Assembly (NCBI RefSeq): GCF_007565055.1
Contig: NC_044566.1
Location: forward strand, 97,913,797-97,977,796
Direction: 5' to 3'
Source of the DNA: Rhinopithecus roxellana
Lineage: Eukaryota > Chordata > Mammalia > Primates > Cercopithecidae
DNA: 64,000 nt
The notes beneath the pieces are model-generated. The model worked only from the letters and a program-made list of their open reading frames with translations, was not told the DNA's origin and ran no database searches. A program made the position numbers and the translations under genes. Shown here piece after piece: positions 24,271-35,456 of the stretch; positions within the stretch are counted from its first letter, which is position 1, and each line of letters begins with the position of its first letter.

Positions 24271-24608
24271 AGAATATTGTTTTAATAAGTTAGCATGAGT
24301 TTTCATTTCAAGAAGGTTACCTTGTCATTGTTACTATCTAAATTTTGTGGAAGTGTGGAGCTGTGTTCACATGAAAATCGGGTAAAAGAGAATGGACCTT
24401 CCTTAAGTACTGAAGACTCCAAACTGTTTAAAACCCCACAAAAAAAAATATATGAAAAGGACTCTAGGATACAATATCTTAAAATAGGAAGGAGAAAGAC
24501 TTGGGTTATGTTCATGTGTCAATGACTATTGTATTGTTTTCTTCTGTTTTTGAAGTGATTTGTGTGACTTTATTGAAATGGGCACATTTTATAAACTTTA
24601 ATTTGTAG

Positions 24609-24698
24609 GCATCAGAGACCCCAACTCTACAAGGCCTTTCCTTTACTGTCAGACCTGGTGAATTGTTAGCTGTGGTCGGCCCCGTGGGAGCAGGGAAG
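24609..24698 (+). CDS. ABCC4: ABCC4 exon 10, residues 422-451 (Walker A start)
   Basis: Thirty whole codons run ASETPTLQGLSFTVRPGE, then LLAVVGPVGAGK. The exon provides the first strands of NBD1 and most of the Walker A loop GPVGAGKS, which holds the ATP phosphates. The intron falls between K451 and S452, so the Walker A motif is split between exons 10 and 11 in phase 0. The acceptor is atttgtag and the donor is gtgagt. No amino-acid difference from remembered human MRP4 is seen. Confidence 0.97.
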
Positions 24699-26258
24699 GT
24701 GAGTTAGAATGGCTTTTGGCAGCTTGACACACCCCACTTCTCATATTAACTTCTTGGGTTTGAGCCCAAGGCTACATGTAACGCATTTTTGAATTACGTA
24801 TGCTTGGCACGGCATTTCTCAGTACATGGAACATTCGTTTTGCAAGAAGGGTCACATGACCAAGTAAACGTGGGCAGTGCATATCCTGTTTCTCTTGGTT
24901 CTTCAAGTTGCGTAATTGGGAACTCCTAGAAGTTGGACATCTCCATGAAGGAAATTATATATGTGATCACGATGCAGGATGGATTGACTAAGAAAGTGGG
25001 AACTTCTTTTTGTCAAAGTGGACCCTAGATGCTACAAGACATGTGGAGGTTGTGAAGGCTTGTCTGAAAAGCTTTAAACATGTTTTGATATGACTTCTCC
25101 AAGTCACATGAATATACATTTAATAAACCTGTAGCCAGGTGTATAGTCCTGTGTTAGGAGTAAAAGATACACCTGTAATCAAGACCTAGACACCACTGCC
25201 CTCCAGAAGTTTCTGGTATCTGGGGTGAGACAGATATACAAACAGATGATTTCAGTTCAGTGTTCTAAGTGTTCCGATAGTGGGGGGCACAGACATGTCA
25301 CGTCTGTGCATTGTAGAAGATGTGAAGGAAACATGCATACAGTATTAGTGTCATGCATTCTAAAGCAATGCAATAAATCTAGATGTAGGTATATGACCAA
25401 TAGGGCGGTTTTACAATTGAAGTTTGCTCTCCAGAGACACGATTCTTGGGTAGTTAAAAATAAAAGTCCTTCCTAGTGCACAGGATATATTGTTTATTTT
25501 TATTTATTCATTCATTTATTCATGTATGTATGTATGTTTAGTTTTTGAGACAGGGTCTCGCTCTGTCGCCCAGGCTGAAGTGCAGTGGCGCGATCTAGAC
25601 TCACTGCAACCTCCACTTTGGGTTCAAGTGATTCTCATGCCTTAGCCTCCCAAGTTACTGGGATTACAGGCGTGCCACCATGCTCGGCTAATGTTTGTAG
25701 TTTTAGTAGAGATGGAGTTTCACCATGTTGGCCAGGCTGGTCTCGAACTCCTGGCCTCAAGTGATCCACCCACCTTGGCCTCCCAAAGTGCTGAGATTAT
25801 AGGCATGAGCCACTGTGCCTGGCCAGGATATGTTATTTACATGTAGCTTTTCTAGAACTAGTTCTTTGTCAAAAAGGATACCTGCATGCAGGAACAATGC
25901 ATTCAATATTGGATATATGAACTGTATGTCACGCTTGGCTACTCTGTTGCTGTCAACATTCTTAGCTGATCTTTGTTCCATGTACCATTTCATTTAGGGA
26001 AATGAAACTCATTTAGGGAAACTCACTAGGACAGAGTACATTGTTACACTCTATTTTAATATTCCTTATAAACCACTAGTTTATATGGACCAAAATGTTA
26101 TTTCCAATTTAATCACAATTTCCTGGCTGTACTAGATCCTCTTTTAAATGAATGAATGATGTTTTTCAAGCTCCCAGGACTGGGCAAGGCTGCATTGCAG
26201 TGGCTTATTCTTGTCTCGAGTGTTGACTGAACATGTGTTTTTTTACAATCTGTTTCAG
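24699..26258 (+). other. Intron 10
   Basis: 1.6 kb splitting Walker A; one reverse Alu, a faint L2-like patch near 25110-25270, otherwise unique. Confidence 0.8.
25540..25824 (-). mobile_element. Alu
   Basis: Reverse full-length copy in intron 10 with a (TTTA)/(TGTA)-type tail repeat at 25492-25540. Confidence 0.9.
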
Positions 26259-26450
26259 TCATCACTGTTAAGTGCTGTGCTCGGGGAATTGGCCCCAAGT
26301 CACGGGCTGGTCAGCGTGCATGGAAGAATTGCTTATGTGTCTCAGCAGCCCTGGGTGTTCTCGGGAACTCTGAGGAGTAATATTTTATTTGGGAAGAGAT
26401 ATGAAAAGGAACGATATGAAAAAGTCATAAAGGCTTGTGCTCTGAAAAAG
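26259..26450 (+). CDS. ABCC4: ABCC4 exon 11, residues 452-515 (NBD1 core, Q-loop)
   Basis: Sixty-four whole codons, phase 0 at both ends. The first residues SSLLSAVLGELAPSHG complete Walker A with S452. RIAYVSQQPWVFSGTLRSNI contains the Q-loop glutamine, which binds magnesium and contacts the transmembrane coupling helix, and the exon ends ACALKK. The acceptor is tgtttcag and the donor is gtgagt. Position 498 is Arg (human Lys as I recall). The exon is followed by a 10.5-kb intron that carries the RPF2 retrocopy. Confidence 0.97.
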
Positions 26451-26892
26451 GTGAGTGGTGACTTTTGGATTTCATGTACTCCAATGTCAGTATTCACTTG
26501 AACAACAAGGTTTATTAGCTTTTTTTTTTTTTTTTTAAGTTTGAAAGACCTTTGAATGTTATTTAATACTTTAAGGCAGTCCTCCCAGTAAATAAACACA
26601 CACATGCTCTGTCCTCTTAAGTCTGATGTGAAAATGATATTTACAGGGTGAATTTGGGGGGGTTTGGTTGGTTTTGTGAAGTTTTATTTACTTTTAACTT
26701 TTTTTTTTTTCAAAATGGACAATTATAAAAATTTATTTCTTGCTATCATCAACTGGCTCGGCAGAGATTACAGTGCTTTAGTATCTCATTACCCGCTGGT
26801 GTGCATCAGACTCCAGATGTCTGCACCGTGCACTTGGCTGATGTTTCCTGCTTGGGTCCCTCTCAGACCATAGGTTTCCTTCTCCACTCCCT

Positions 26893-26965
26893 TTAAAAAA
26901 GAAAATTTGTTTCAGTAGATTTTGGGGTATGGGTGGTTTTTGGTTACATGGATAATTTTTTCAGT
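26893..26965 (-). mobile_element. Old L1 3' fragment
   Basis: About 70 bases resembling the reverse complement of an old L1 3' end (ttttggggtatgggtgg...ggttacatgg). Confidence 0.55.
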
Positions 26966-27840
26966 GTAATTTATTATTTAAAGGAAACAAACTGTTTTAA
27001 AATTTATTTTTCATTGTGTGTTGTTTCACCAAGAGAGTGATTGTTTTCAGAAAAGATGAAGCATTTGATTGTACACTGAGGTTTTCATAAAATTGGTGGA
27101 TAGTTGATGAAAACTGAGCATACTTAATAGAAGGCTGTAAGTTAGAAAATAGAAAAAATGGTAAATACTGCTAAATACTATGTTACCTTCTTTGGGCCAT
27201 AAAAATCAGTGAATAATGGCATTAAAGGGCTCTCCCTGGGCTCTGTGCAGTGTGGCCTGGACATCCTACTGTTCTTTTGTACTGTCTGGAAAAGGCCACC
27301 ACAGACTGTCACAGGTGTGATGCAGAAGGTTTCCAGCCAGGTTTGCGAGGAATGAGTAATTTTGCTTGAGCAATGGCTGGAGTATCATAGATTCTATCTA
27401 TGAGGTGAGTAATATTTGCTGGTGATTTGGACAGAGAAATCATTGCTTGTTTAATGGGCTGTTTCTTCCTCTTGGGCTATTGTTAATGAGAGATGATGCA
27501 TTTTCAGAAATGATGTTAAGTTAGCAGTAATGAGCTAGCTTTTTATTGAATAGTATATACTGTATAGGAATAGATGGGCTAAGGCAAGCTCCTAGTTATT
27601 CAGATTCCACCAGGTGTTAACTTTTTTGCTCTGTCTCACACACACTCACACATATGCGCACACAAAAGTGTATGAAGTTTTAATCTTTTGCCATGGTTTC
27701 CCAGTGCCTTTGCTATTGCTATCCTCATTTTGTTTATGTTTTTGACATTGCTAGCCTAATTTTTTTAAAGTAAAATTTTCACTTTATTCGAAGTTGGTAC
27801 AGAATTGCTAACGTTTCCCTAAAATAATTACTATACTTTG

Positions 27841-28340
27841 GCTTGTCCTGCTCTGGTGTCCCCCCACTGTCCCCTGCTTCCCGAAGATCCATTTTAGAGA
27901 AATTTTGCAGAAATAGAAGGTCCAAGTAGGGGAATATACAAGGTGATTTCAGTGTGTTGCAGTGAGTGGAGTGTACCATGTTTTAGGGAATTGAGAAACA
28001 GATGGCAAATTTGGCAAGTTTTCCCCCACTGGTAGTTACAGTTGATAACCAAGAAACTGCTGAGGACCAGGCCCCGGAGATAGGAAAGATGGTGCCATTT
28101 TTCAGTGGAAGGCTGGCACTTGGCAACCTGGGCTTGTCTTTCAGCTCTTTTCCTCCATCATTTCTCTATGACAGGTTAGAAGTGAGGTCCTTGGACCAAC
28201 ATAGAGCTTTCTTGGGAAGGCTTTGTTGCTCTTTACATATTAATCTGTCAGTTTAAAGATAACCTAGTAGTAAACTCTAGAATTTAAGAATGATTTATTC
28301 CATAGTAGGCTGTGGTTTCAAGAGTTGAATGTTGCTTATG
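27841..28340. repeat. Duplicated block, copy 1 (intron 11)
   Basis: About 500 bases match a block in intron 13 at 37434-37945 in the same orientation, 9604 bases apart in the core. From 27945 to about 28239 there are two mismatches (27985 and 28205), with 219 consecutive identical bases. The outer parts differ by roughly a tenth plus an 11-base length change. I do not recognise the block as a known repeat. Its 84-codon open frame is shared by both copies but has no recognised homology. Confidence 0.9.
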
Positions 28341-28378
28341 GCTGGGAAAGTGGAGGATGGGAGAGATGAAATGAACTG

Positions 28379-28403
28379 TGTGAAAATGAAATGAAATGAA
28401 ATG
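28379..28403. repeat. (AAATG)n short repeat
   Basis: Four pentanucleotide units shortly after duplicated block copy 1. Confidence 0.85.
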
Positions 28404-28995
28404 ATCTCAGAGAGATCAACTGAACATTTGCAGTTCAAGTTCAAAGCCATACCCGCCTAGCTCCAGATTCCATTTCCCCTCTGCCAGGCCACCTCTCAGT
28501 TGAGAGTGTTTATAGGGTAGAACGATTTTAACAGTTACGTGATTGATAAAAAGGTAGAATGTGGGACAAAATGTTTTTCAAGCCTTCCGTTTTTACCTGT
28601 TCAGCTTCTGGTACCCACATGAGACTCCAGGTCCCAGGTGATGCAGCCTTGCCTTGCTCCTCCCCACGTCAGAAAGGCTCTGGGGGAAAGCAGGGGTTAG
28701 GACAGTGGCTGCCACTGAGCTTCTTTCATAGCCACCTTTGAGGACTGGCCCAGTAACTCGGACAGTGTCCCAGGCACCTGTGGGCTTCTGTGTGGCAGGC
28801 AGACTCCAGTGGCAATGGGGTCCCCTCGGGGCTGGGCTGCATGGTGACTTCTCGGTTCCTTCCTGGATGTGTGTAAGCACGGACTGCTGGCCCCCGTGCA
28901 TGGTTCCATCCTTGGTAGGACGGTGGGCCTCCAGTGGAGAAGTCGAACAGAGCAGGAGGCTGCCCAGCTTTGTCATTTGCTCGCTGTCACTTTGG

Positions 28996-29296
28996 TTTTT
29001 TTTTTTTTTTCTGAGATGGAGTCTCACTCTGTCACCCAGGCTGGAGTCTAATGGTGTAATCTCGGCTCATTGCAACCTCTGCTTCCCAGGCTCCAGTGAT
29101 TCTCCTGCCTCAGCTTCCTGAGTAACTGGGATCACAGGTGCATGCCACCATGCCTGGCTAACTTTTTTGTACTTTTAGTAAAGATGAGGGTTTTGCTATG
29201 TTGGCCAACTGGTCTTGAACTCCTGACCTCAAGTGATCCACCTGCCTTGGCTTCCCAAAGTGTGGGATTATATGCATGAGCCACCATGCACGACCA
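28996..29296 (-). mobile_element. Alu
   Basis: Reverse full-length copy, 16-T tail, intron 11. The flanking words ctcgctgtcactttgg and ctcggtgtcactttgg mark the target duplication. Confidence 0.92.
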
Positions 29297-29830
29297 GCTC
29301 GGTGTCACTTTGGACGTGTCATGTTACCTGCCTTGAGCCCTTGATGTCTCTGGTGCGAAATAAGGACATAGGGTGAGGTGGTTTCCAAGAGGTTTTGCTA
29401 CCGTTCTCAACTGCCATTTATGACTGTTTAGCAGGGGACTGGCAAGAAACCAGGGGTCCTCTTAATGAGTTACGAGACCATTTGCTAACTCCTTTTCAAA
29501 TCCACGTGTCAATGGTGGGTGTAAGATGGCCATAGAAATAGCAATCCTGGAATTATTTTGGCTTGTAGGTACAGAGATTGCGTGTGTAATCAAAACCTGC
29601 TAGACAGAAATGGTCCTGGGTGTCTCCGGTGGTTTGCCTCTGTTTCATTTCTTATTAAATCGGGGAGATACAACAGGTTTATAAAGACTGCAGGCAATGT
29701 CTGTAAAATGCAAACATGCCAGGTTTTTGCTAAATAGTAGCTATTGCCCTTTTCTCTAAATCAGTTAATAAGATAAATAAACGATTTTGCCTTATACACT
29801 TCCTCATTCCCCTCCCGGCCACCCTCCCCT

Positions 29831-29832
<2 letters not shown>

Positions 29833-29864
<32 letters not shown>
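29833..29864. repeat. Poly(A) run
   Basis: Thirty-two A with no recognisable element attached on the 5' side. Confidence 0.85.
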
Positions 29865-29866
<2 letters not shown>

Positions 29867-30121
29867 GTCCTAGAGGAAAAAATAGGAAATAACAAGAATG
29901 CTCAGATATATTGATAACAACTAGATATATTGTACTAGATACAACTGAAGTAAATTTATAAGTTCATTGAGCTAAAAATATCTTTTAGATAAAATAAGAT
30001 GGGAAGCAATAATTCACATTTAGCAGTATTGGTTTAGGCTAATTACTTATTCAAAGTGATATCATAGCAAATGACAGGGCATACCTCAGGAAACAACATA
30101 GTAATGTTAGATATGTAGGTG

Positions 30122-30589
30122 GGTAGTGGTTAAAATCCTAGGCCTTGGAGCCAGACAGCCCTGGGATTGCGTCTCAGTTCCTCTTTAGTAGGTGTGTGAT
30201 TTTAGCTCATCGTCTGAACCTTAGAAAACCTCAGTTTGGTCATCTGTAAAACAGAGATAATAAACTATTCACCTCATAGGCTATTGTGAGGATAAGATTT
30301 AATCATGGGCCGGGCGTGGTGGCTCAAACTTGTAATCCCAGCACTTTGGGAGGCCGAGACGGGCGGATCACGAGGTCAGGAGATCGAGACCATCCTGGCT
30401 AACCCAGTGAAACCCCGTCTCTACTAAAAAATACACAAAACTAGCCAGGCGAAGTGGCGGGCGCCTGTAGTCCCAGCTACTCGGGAGGCTGAGGCAGGAG
30501 AATGGCGTAAACCCGGGAGACGGAGCTTGCAGTGAGCTGAGATCCAGCCAGTGCACTCCAGCCTGGGCGACAGAGCGAGACTCCGTCTC

Positions 30590-30620
<31 letters not shown>

Positions 30621-30655
30621 AATCATGAACTTAAAGCATCTGGTTACTAGGCACA
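30122..30655 (+). mobile_element. MIR, interrupted by AluY
   Basis: tagtggttaaaatcctaggc, tggagccagacagccctg and tcatctgtaaaacagagata are MIR landmarks. The element resumes after the AluY (ctaggcacatagcagg), where the RPF2 retrocopy then inserted. Confidence 0.8.
30308..30616 (+). mobile_element. AluY, monkey-lineage-like
   Basis: The youngest-looking Alu here: CpG-rich, with the 3' variant gagatccagccagtgc that resembles Old World monkey AluYR types, and a 27-A tail. atttaatcatg repeats at 30297-30307 and 30617-30627 as its target duplication. It interrupts a MIR. Confidence 0.9.
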
Positions 30656-30672
30656 TAGCAGGCCTTCTTCTT
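30656..30672. repeat. Target-site duplication of RPF2 retrocopy, left copy
   Basis: The 17-mer tagcaggccttcttctt is perfectly repeated at 32198-32214. The pair brackets the retrocopy exactly. Confidence 0.9.
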
Positions 30673-32197
30673 CTTCTCTCTCTCTCTTTTTTTTTTTTTT
30701 TTTTTAACCTTTCAGAGATCTATATTTTCAGCCACAAAGCTTAAAATCTCAACTGTCAACTAGTAGGATTTACGGCAAAATAACAAAAGTAGAAAATAAA
30801 AATCAGGTTGTAGATCTATGTTGGGAAAGGAGGTTAACTTTCCAGGTAGTTCATATTGAACGTGTCTACACAGCTCCTGCAGGTCATTTCTGCTTTCTAT
30901 GTCTTCCTTTAGCTAAGGCCAGAAATTCAAAAAAATTCCATTGGTTATGGAGATCCCTCCTCTCCCACCCATTCACCCAATGAGAAAGAAGAATTTGTGG
31001 AGGGCAGGGGATATCACAAGAGAAAATGGCACACCAGAGTGTAATGTCTCAAATAAAAGGCTTACTTTACACTTAATACTAGCATATTACTGTTCATAAT
31101 ATTGTAAAATTATCATGTTATAAAAATATATAATAAGATCTCATAAGAAACTCTGAATGGGTTGACGCTTGATAATTCTCTTAAGTAGAACACAATGAAA
31201 CAGGAGTGGCTGGCTAAGTTCCATCAATTTTTTTTAACTCTTTTTGACTTTTTCTCCTGGTCTTCTGTTATCCTTTCTGCAGGTCGCTTCTTCAACCCCT
31301 TCATTTTCCTGGTTTGTAGTTTGCTTAGGTCTTGCTTCTGCGTATGAATCCTTCCATAAGTTGTACCAAAAGTATCATGGGAGATATTTTTCTTCTTATT
31401 TGGCTTGGGAGCTTTTGGCATTTTCATAGATAATTTATAAAGGTCATCGGATGCCAGGTGTGTCCTCCTCAGAACCAGATCCAATGAGGGTCCCCTCTCT
31501 TCCAATTCAATCTGTGGTGTTCTGCAACCAGATTTCTTCAACAGCAACTTATAGCTTCGAAAGTAAATCTTCCCATTCAGTGCAGTGAAGTGCAGAACAT
31601 ACTCTAATCCAGCCAGGCGGATATTTGATACTGTGGGGCCTCTGAAGAAATCAATAAGAAGACTTTGTAGTCTTCTATGACCTTCTGTTACATCAAAATC
31701 ATCACCAGCAAATATTAGCATGGGTTTTGTTCCCTCAGGACATTTACTGTTCTTAATGTCTTTTAGAGAGATGAAATTCTCAATACCTAATTCAGTCATG
31801 TCCAGCACATGGTGGTTATACATAAGACCTATTACTAGATTATTTGGCTGCTTCTTGTTATGGGAGCCAAACATGAATAAAGAACAATCTGACTTCTTTG
31901 AAAAGAATTCCAGTGATATCTGATCTTCAAAAGGTCTTGTAATATTTTTCTTTTTATACAGTACACCATATGGTTTTTTCAGTGCATACACATCTTTAAG
32001 TACTTGTGTCACTGTTGCATTTGCATTTCCCCCTTTAATCAGCATGGCATTTTTAATATTTTCATTGAGTTTCGGTTCTCTCTTCTCAAGGAATCTCTTG
32101 GCTCTTTTCGTTTTGAGCTTTACAACTCGATCCAGAGTGTCCATCGCTACTGCTCCCTGCAACTCTTAACTACATGGATGCATGTGCACCCGGCGAT
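30673..32197 (-). mobile_element. Whole retroposed RPF2 mRNA insert
   Basis: The insert consists of about 53 bases of 5' UTR (32145-32197), the coding frame, about 500 bases of 3' UTR and a run of 19 T on the + strand at 30687-30705, which is the poly(A) tail. A tatatt on the + strand at 30721-30726 (AATATA on the gene strand) is in the right place to be the cleavage signal. A short GA-rich run lies between tail and target site. It sits in ABCC4 intron 11 in the opposite orientation, at the end of a MIR element. Confidence 0.9.
31224..32144 (-). pseudogene. RPF2: Intronless RPF2 retrocopy, full-length open frame (306 codons)
   Basis: This antisense frame matches RPF2 (BXDC1), a nucleolar Brix-domain protein that, with RRS1, brings the 5S RNP into the pre-60S ribosome. 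It starts MDTLDRVVKLKTKRAKRFLE and ends KKSKRVKKN. I chose the ATG at 32144 because it gives the family's exact 306 residues with a good Kozak context (gcgATGG); the frame can be read six codons further upstream only through a TTG in the old 5' UTR. It has no introns, a 3' tail of A's, a 5' UTR stub and a target-site duplication, so it is an L1-mediated retrocopy. About 20 residues differ from human RPF2 by memory, including in well-conserved stretches, with no stop or frameshift. It could be a young pseudogene whose frame has survived by chance, or an expressed retrogene; the sequence alone does not decide. Confidence 0.93.
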
Positions 32198-32214
32198 TAG
32201 CAGGCCTTCTTCTT
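32198..32214. repeat. Target-site duplication of RPF2 retrocopy, right copy
   Basis: Second copy of the 17-mer. Read on the gene strand the junction is att/aagaag, close to the TT/AAAA preference of L1 endonuclease, which supports L1-driven insertion. Confidence 0.9.
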
Positions 32215-32708
32215 AATTATAAGAGCCACCAATTTTGGGTGAAATCACATGAAATGTGACATGCTTGAAAGAATGTATCTGAGTATATAACTTCCATTAT
32301 TTGAATTGATATTTATATAGGAGTTCTATACATAGTACAGTAAATAAGTCAACAATAAAAATATTGTTACCCTAATAGATGCAATGTATTAATATTATGT
32401 CACCCTTTGCATAGTTTCTTTTAATCCTTGAGCACTTTTAAGAAATGAGTATCCAAAGGCATGGAATTGATACATTTGAGTTCAATGTTTTTCTATATAG
32501 CTCCCTTGAATATACGCACCCCTTTGGGGTACCCACTATCTTATACTTTCTTATATTTGCCACATTCCTGCCAACTTGGACATTTTCTTTTTAGATTGCC
32601 TTGACAATCATAAAATAACTGTTGTTATGCTTTTTTTTTTTTTTTTTAATCTCTCAGTTGGGAGAACCATATCACTTCTTTGTGACATAATAGGAAATAA
32701 ATGCTGAG

Positions 32709-32820
32709 GGCCGGGCGTGGTGGCTCACACCTGTAATCCCAGTACTTTGGGTGGCTGAGGTGGGAGGATTGCTTGAGGCCAGGAGTATGAGACCAGATAC
32801 TGTCTCTATTTTTTTTTTTT
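32709..32820 (+). mobile_element. Alu left-arm fragment
   Basis: About 110 bases of forward Alu head with an internal deletion, ending in a T run rather than A. Confidence 0.75.
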
Positions 32821-32989
32821 TAAAGCTGAGTACAAAAGGGATACAATGAGGTGAATCTAACTAGGGTGACTAAGTGGACTGATAGTGCTGTGTATGGATA
32901 GAGAGCCTTCGAGTTCTGAGTTGTTTCAGTATTGCCTTTACGTATCTTCTAGTAAGCACTTGGGGAAGCGTGATATGAAAGGGCAACAG

Positions 32990-33190
32990 GCTGGGAACTG
33001 AGATGAGCTTGGTTCAGACTCCAACCTTCCTTTATTAGCTGAGAGTCCTCAGACCAGATACATGCTTTCACTTCGTCTCTGTCTCCTCATCTGTAAGTGT
33101 GGTCAGTACTTACTTGGCAGGTTGTCAGGAAGATTAGAGATAATACCAGACGTCAGGAACAGTGGTTGGTGCATAGCTCTTACATCCAGG
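32990..33190 (+). mobile_element. MIR relic
   Basis: tcctcatctgtaagtgtgg and ttggtgcatagctctta fit the MIR core and 3' part. Confidence 0.65.
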
Positions 33191-34210
33191 AGCTGACTCA
33201 TGGAGCAAGACACTGAGTACACACATAAACATTAAGTGACAGAATACGGCAGGTCCTTCCAAAGAAATATAAACAAGGAACCTAGAAGAGAGAGTGATGT
33301 TTTCTGATTGAGGGAATGCAGGTTTGTTTCATAGAAGAGTTTGAGTTGGGCCCTGAAAGAAGAATAGGATATTGATAAGCTATGGTAGGAAGGGCCGGTC
33401 CAAATGGAAGCAAATTATGGCCCAAAGCTGGAGAGCCCTGCTCTCTGACTCTGGAACCTGCTTCTTGTGCTGGGGCCTCAGGCCTGGCCCCTGTGACCGT
33501 CCCCACAGTGTCCTCAGTGGTCTTTCTGCCTTCAGTGTCACCATGGTTGATGTGCATATGGTAGGATTCTGGTTAGATGGCATCAAACCCACATAGCTAC
33601 ATCATGGTTTTTCTCTAGTTTCTGTGTCTGCATTTCAGTAAAGGTGGTGGTAGATTAATTGGTTAATTTTACTGAGCAGTACCTAATGTGCATAAGATAC
33701 CTTCCTCCCATTGGGGGCACTTCTGCTTTCTGCTCAACTGTTTCCCTTTAACCAAACTAGAAAATCATGGTTAGGAAATTAGCCTGACTCAGATTGTACT
33801 TCAGATCCTTTGAAATATTTTTCCTATCTGAGGCTTGTCCATAAATAGTTTGCCAAGTCAACAACACTCAAGGTTGTTGTAGTACTCAAAGGGCTGCTAC
33901 CAGGCATGGGGAGAGAGCTCCTTTCCTATTCCCTATCTGCGTGAAATGAGACAGGTGTTTTGAGTGTCTTTTCTAGAAAATGGCTAAGATTGCTGTGCTA
34001 CAACTTGATGCTGTTTTGAGAATGAAAACAAAACAATGTAAAATCAAGGCACAGAAACTTAACACATTATATGAAGACAATCAGCAATGGAATGAGGCCA
34101 AGTAAACAATGTGTGTTTGTGTTTGTGTAGAAGGCTGGAACCCTGTCTTAAAATGGTGCATTGTCTTTTTATGAAAACTGAAAGGAAGAGGTAGTGTTAA
34201 CTGGTGCCTT

Positions 34211-34506
34211 GTCTTTTTTTTTTTTTTGAGTTGAAGTTTCACTCTTGTTGCCCAGGCTGGAGTGCAGTGGCACAGTCTCGCTCACTGCAACCTTTGCCTC
34301 CCAGGTTCAAGCGATTCTCCTGCCTTAGCCTCTCAAGTAGCTGGGATTACAGGCATGTGCCAACATGCCCGGCTAATTTTGTATGTTTAATAGAGATGGG
34401 GTTCACCAGGTTAGCCAGGCTTGTCTTGAACTCCTGACCTCAGGTGATCCACCTGCTTCGGCCTCCCAAAGTGCTGGGATTACAGGTATGAGCCATGTGC
34501 CCGGCT
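34211..34506 (-). mobile_element. Alu inside a 48-base tandem duplication
   Basis: Reverse full-length copy. The words ttgtctttttatgaaaactg occur both before (34160) and after it (34509), because it split the second of two tandem units. Confidence 0.9.
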
Positions 34507-35167
34507 ACATTGTCTTTTTATGAAAACTGAAAGGAAGAGATAGTGTAACTTCTGAGCTCAACAAAGAGATAATGTGAAATAATGAATTTTCACAATGGGG
34601 CACTTGCTATCTTTCATTTGATGCCATCTGGTTCAGATTGGAGTATTAGGGGACTCCTGTGTGTCTTTGTGGGCTGCCAGGGAGTGGGTTCCAATGGAGA
34701 TACTATCTTTTTTCCATTTGGTGATGTACTTTATTTGTGAGATTCATGCTATGAATGGGGTCCTGCTGTTGGTTTGATCAGAAAATATGTCACAGTCATC
34801 AATAGCAAATTATAAAGAACTCAGATCCTTTTTCCACTTAGTTCATACACTTACTTTAGATTGTTTCAGCATTCTATGAGTTTATTAATTCTTGTTTCTC
34901 CAGGACATTTTGTAAAAGAGATAAAATGAGAACTTAGGGAGGTCAGAGGACTTACTTGTCATGGAGATCTCAATGTGCCATTTGCTTTGTCTCCCTGGCT
35001 TTGTCAGAGTAGAGACAAAGAAGTGACACCTTGATCTGTAAGAGGGCTGTCTCTGTAGTGTCCTAGGTTGATGCTTATGAAGCTCAGTCAGTACCCAGCG
35101 ATCTTCTCCACACTTTGTTTATGCCAGGATCTGTCTAGTGATAATTATAGGCCATCCAAGTAAAGTT

Positions 35168-35456
35168 TTCTTTTTTTGACAGAGTCTCTCTCTGTCCCCC
35201 AGGCTGGAGTACAGTGGCGCGATCTCGGCTCGCTGCAAGTTCCACCTCCCAGGTTCACGCCATTCTCCTGCCTCAGCCTCCTGAGTAGCTGGGACTACAG
35301 GTGCCTGCCACCGCATCTGGCCAATTTTTTGTATTTTTAGTAGAGATAGGGTTTCACCTTGTTAGCCAGGATGGTCTTGATCTCCTGACTTCATGATCCA
35401 CCCGTCTCAGCCTCCCGAAGTGCTGGGATTATAGGCGTGAGCCCCTGCGCCCAGCC
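35168..35456 (-). mobile_element. Alu
   Basis: Reverse full-length copy in intron 11; ccaagtaaag before and ccaagtgaag after suggest the target site. Confidence 0.9.

Larger units (their letters stand above)
19094..24608 (+). other. Intron 9
   Basis: 5.5 kb. Contains the GC-rich block at 19.5 kb, two Alu pieces and the young L1 insertion. 20318-20760 begins tattagtctgg like an LTR but is otherwise unclear. 21284-23570 is unique-looking, GC-rich at first and then AT-rich. Confidence 0.8.

Noticed and set aside
28002..28256. 84-codon open frame (MANLASFPPLVV onward), repeated at 37570-37860
   Set aside because: The frame is shared only because the DNA is duplicated. It has no known homology, no splice logic, and the antisense strand is equally open. 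Reported as a duplication, not as a gene.
28593..29027. 144-codon antisense frame
   Set aside because: Ends in Alu-tail lysines and overlaps equally open frames on the other strand; no homology recognised.
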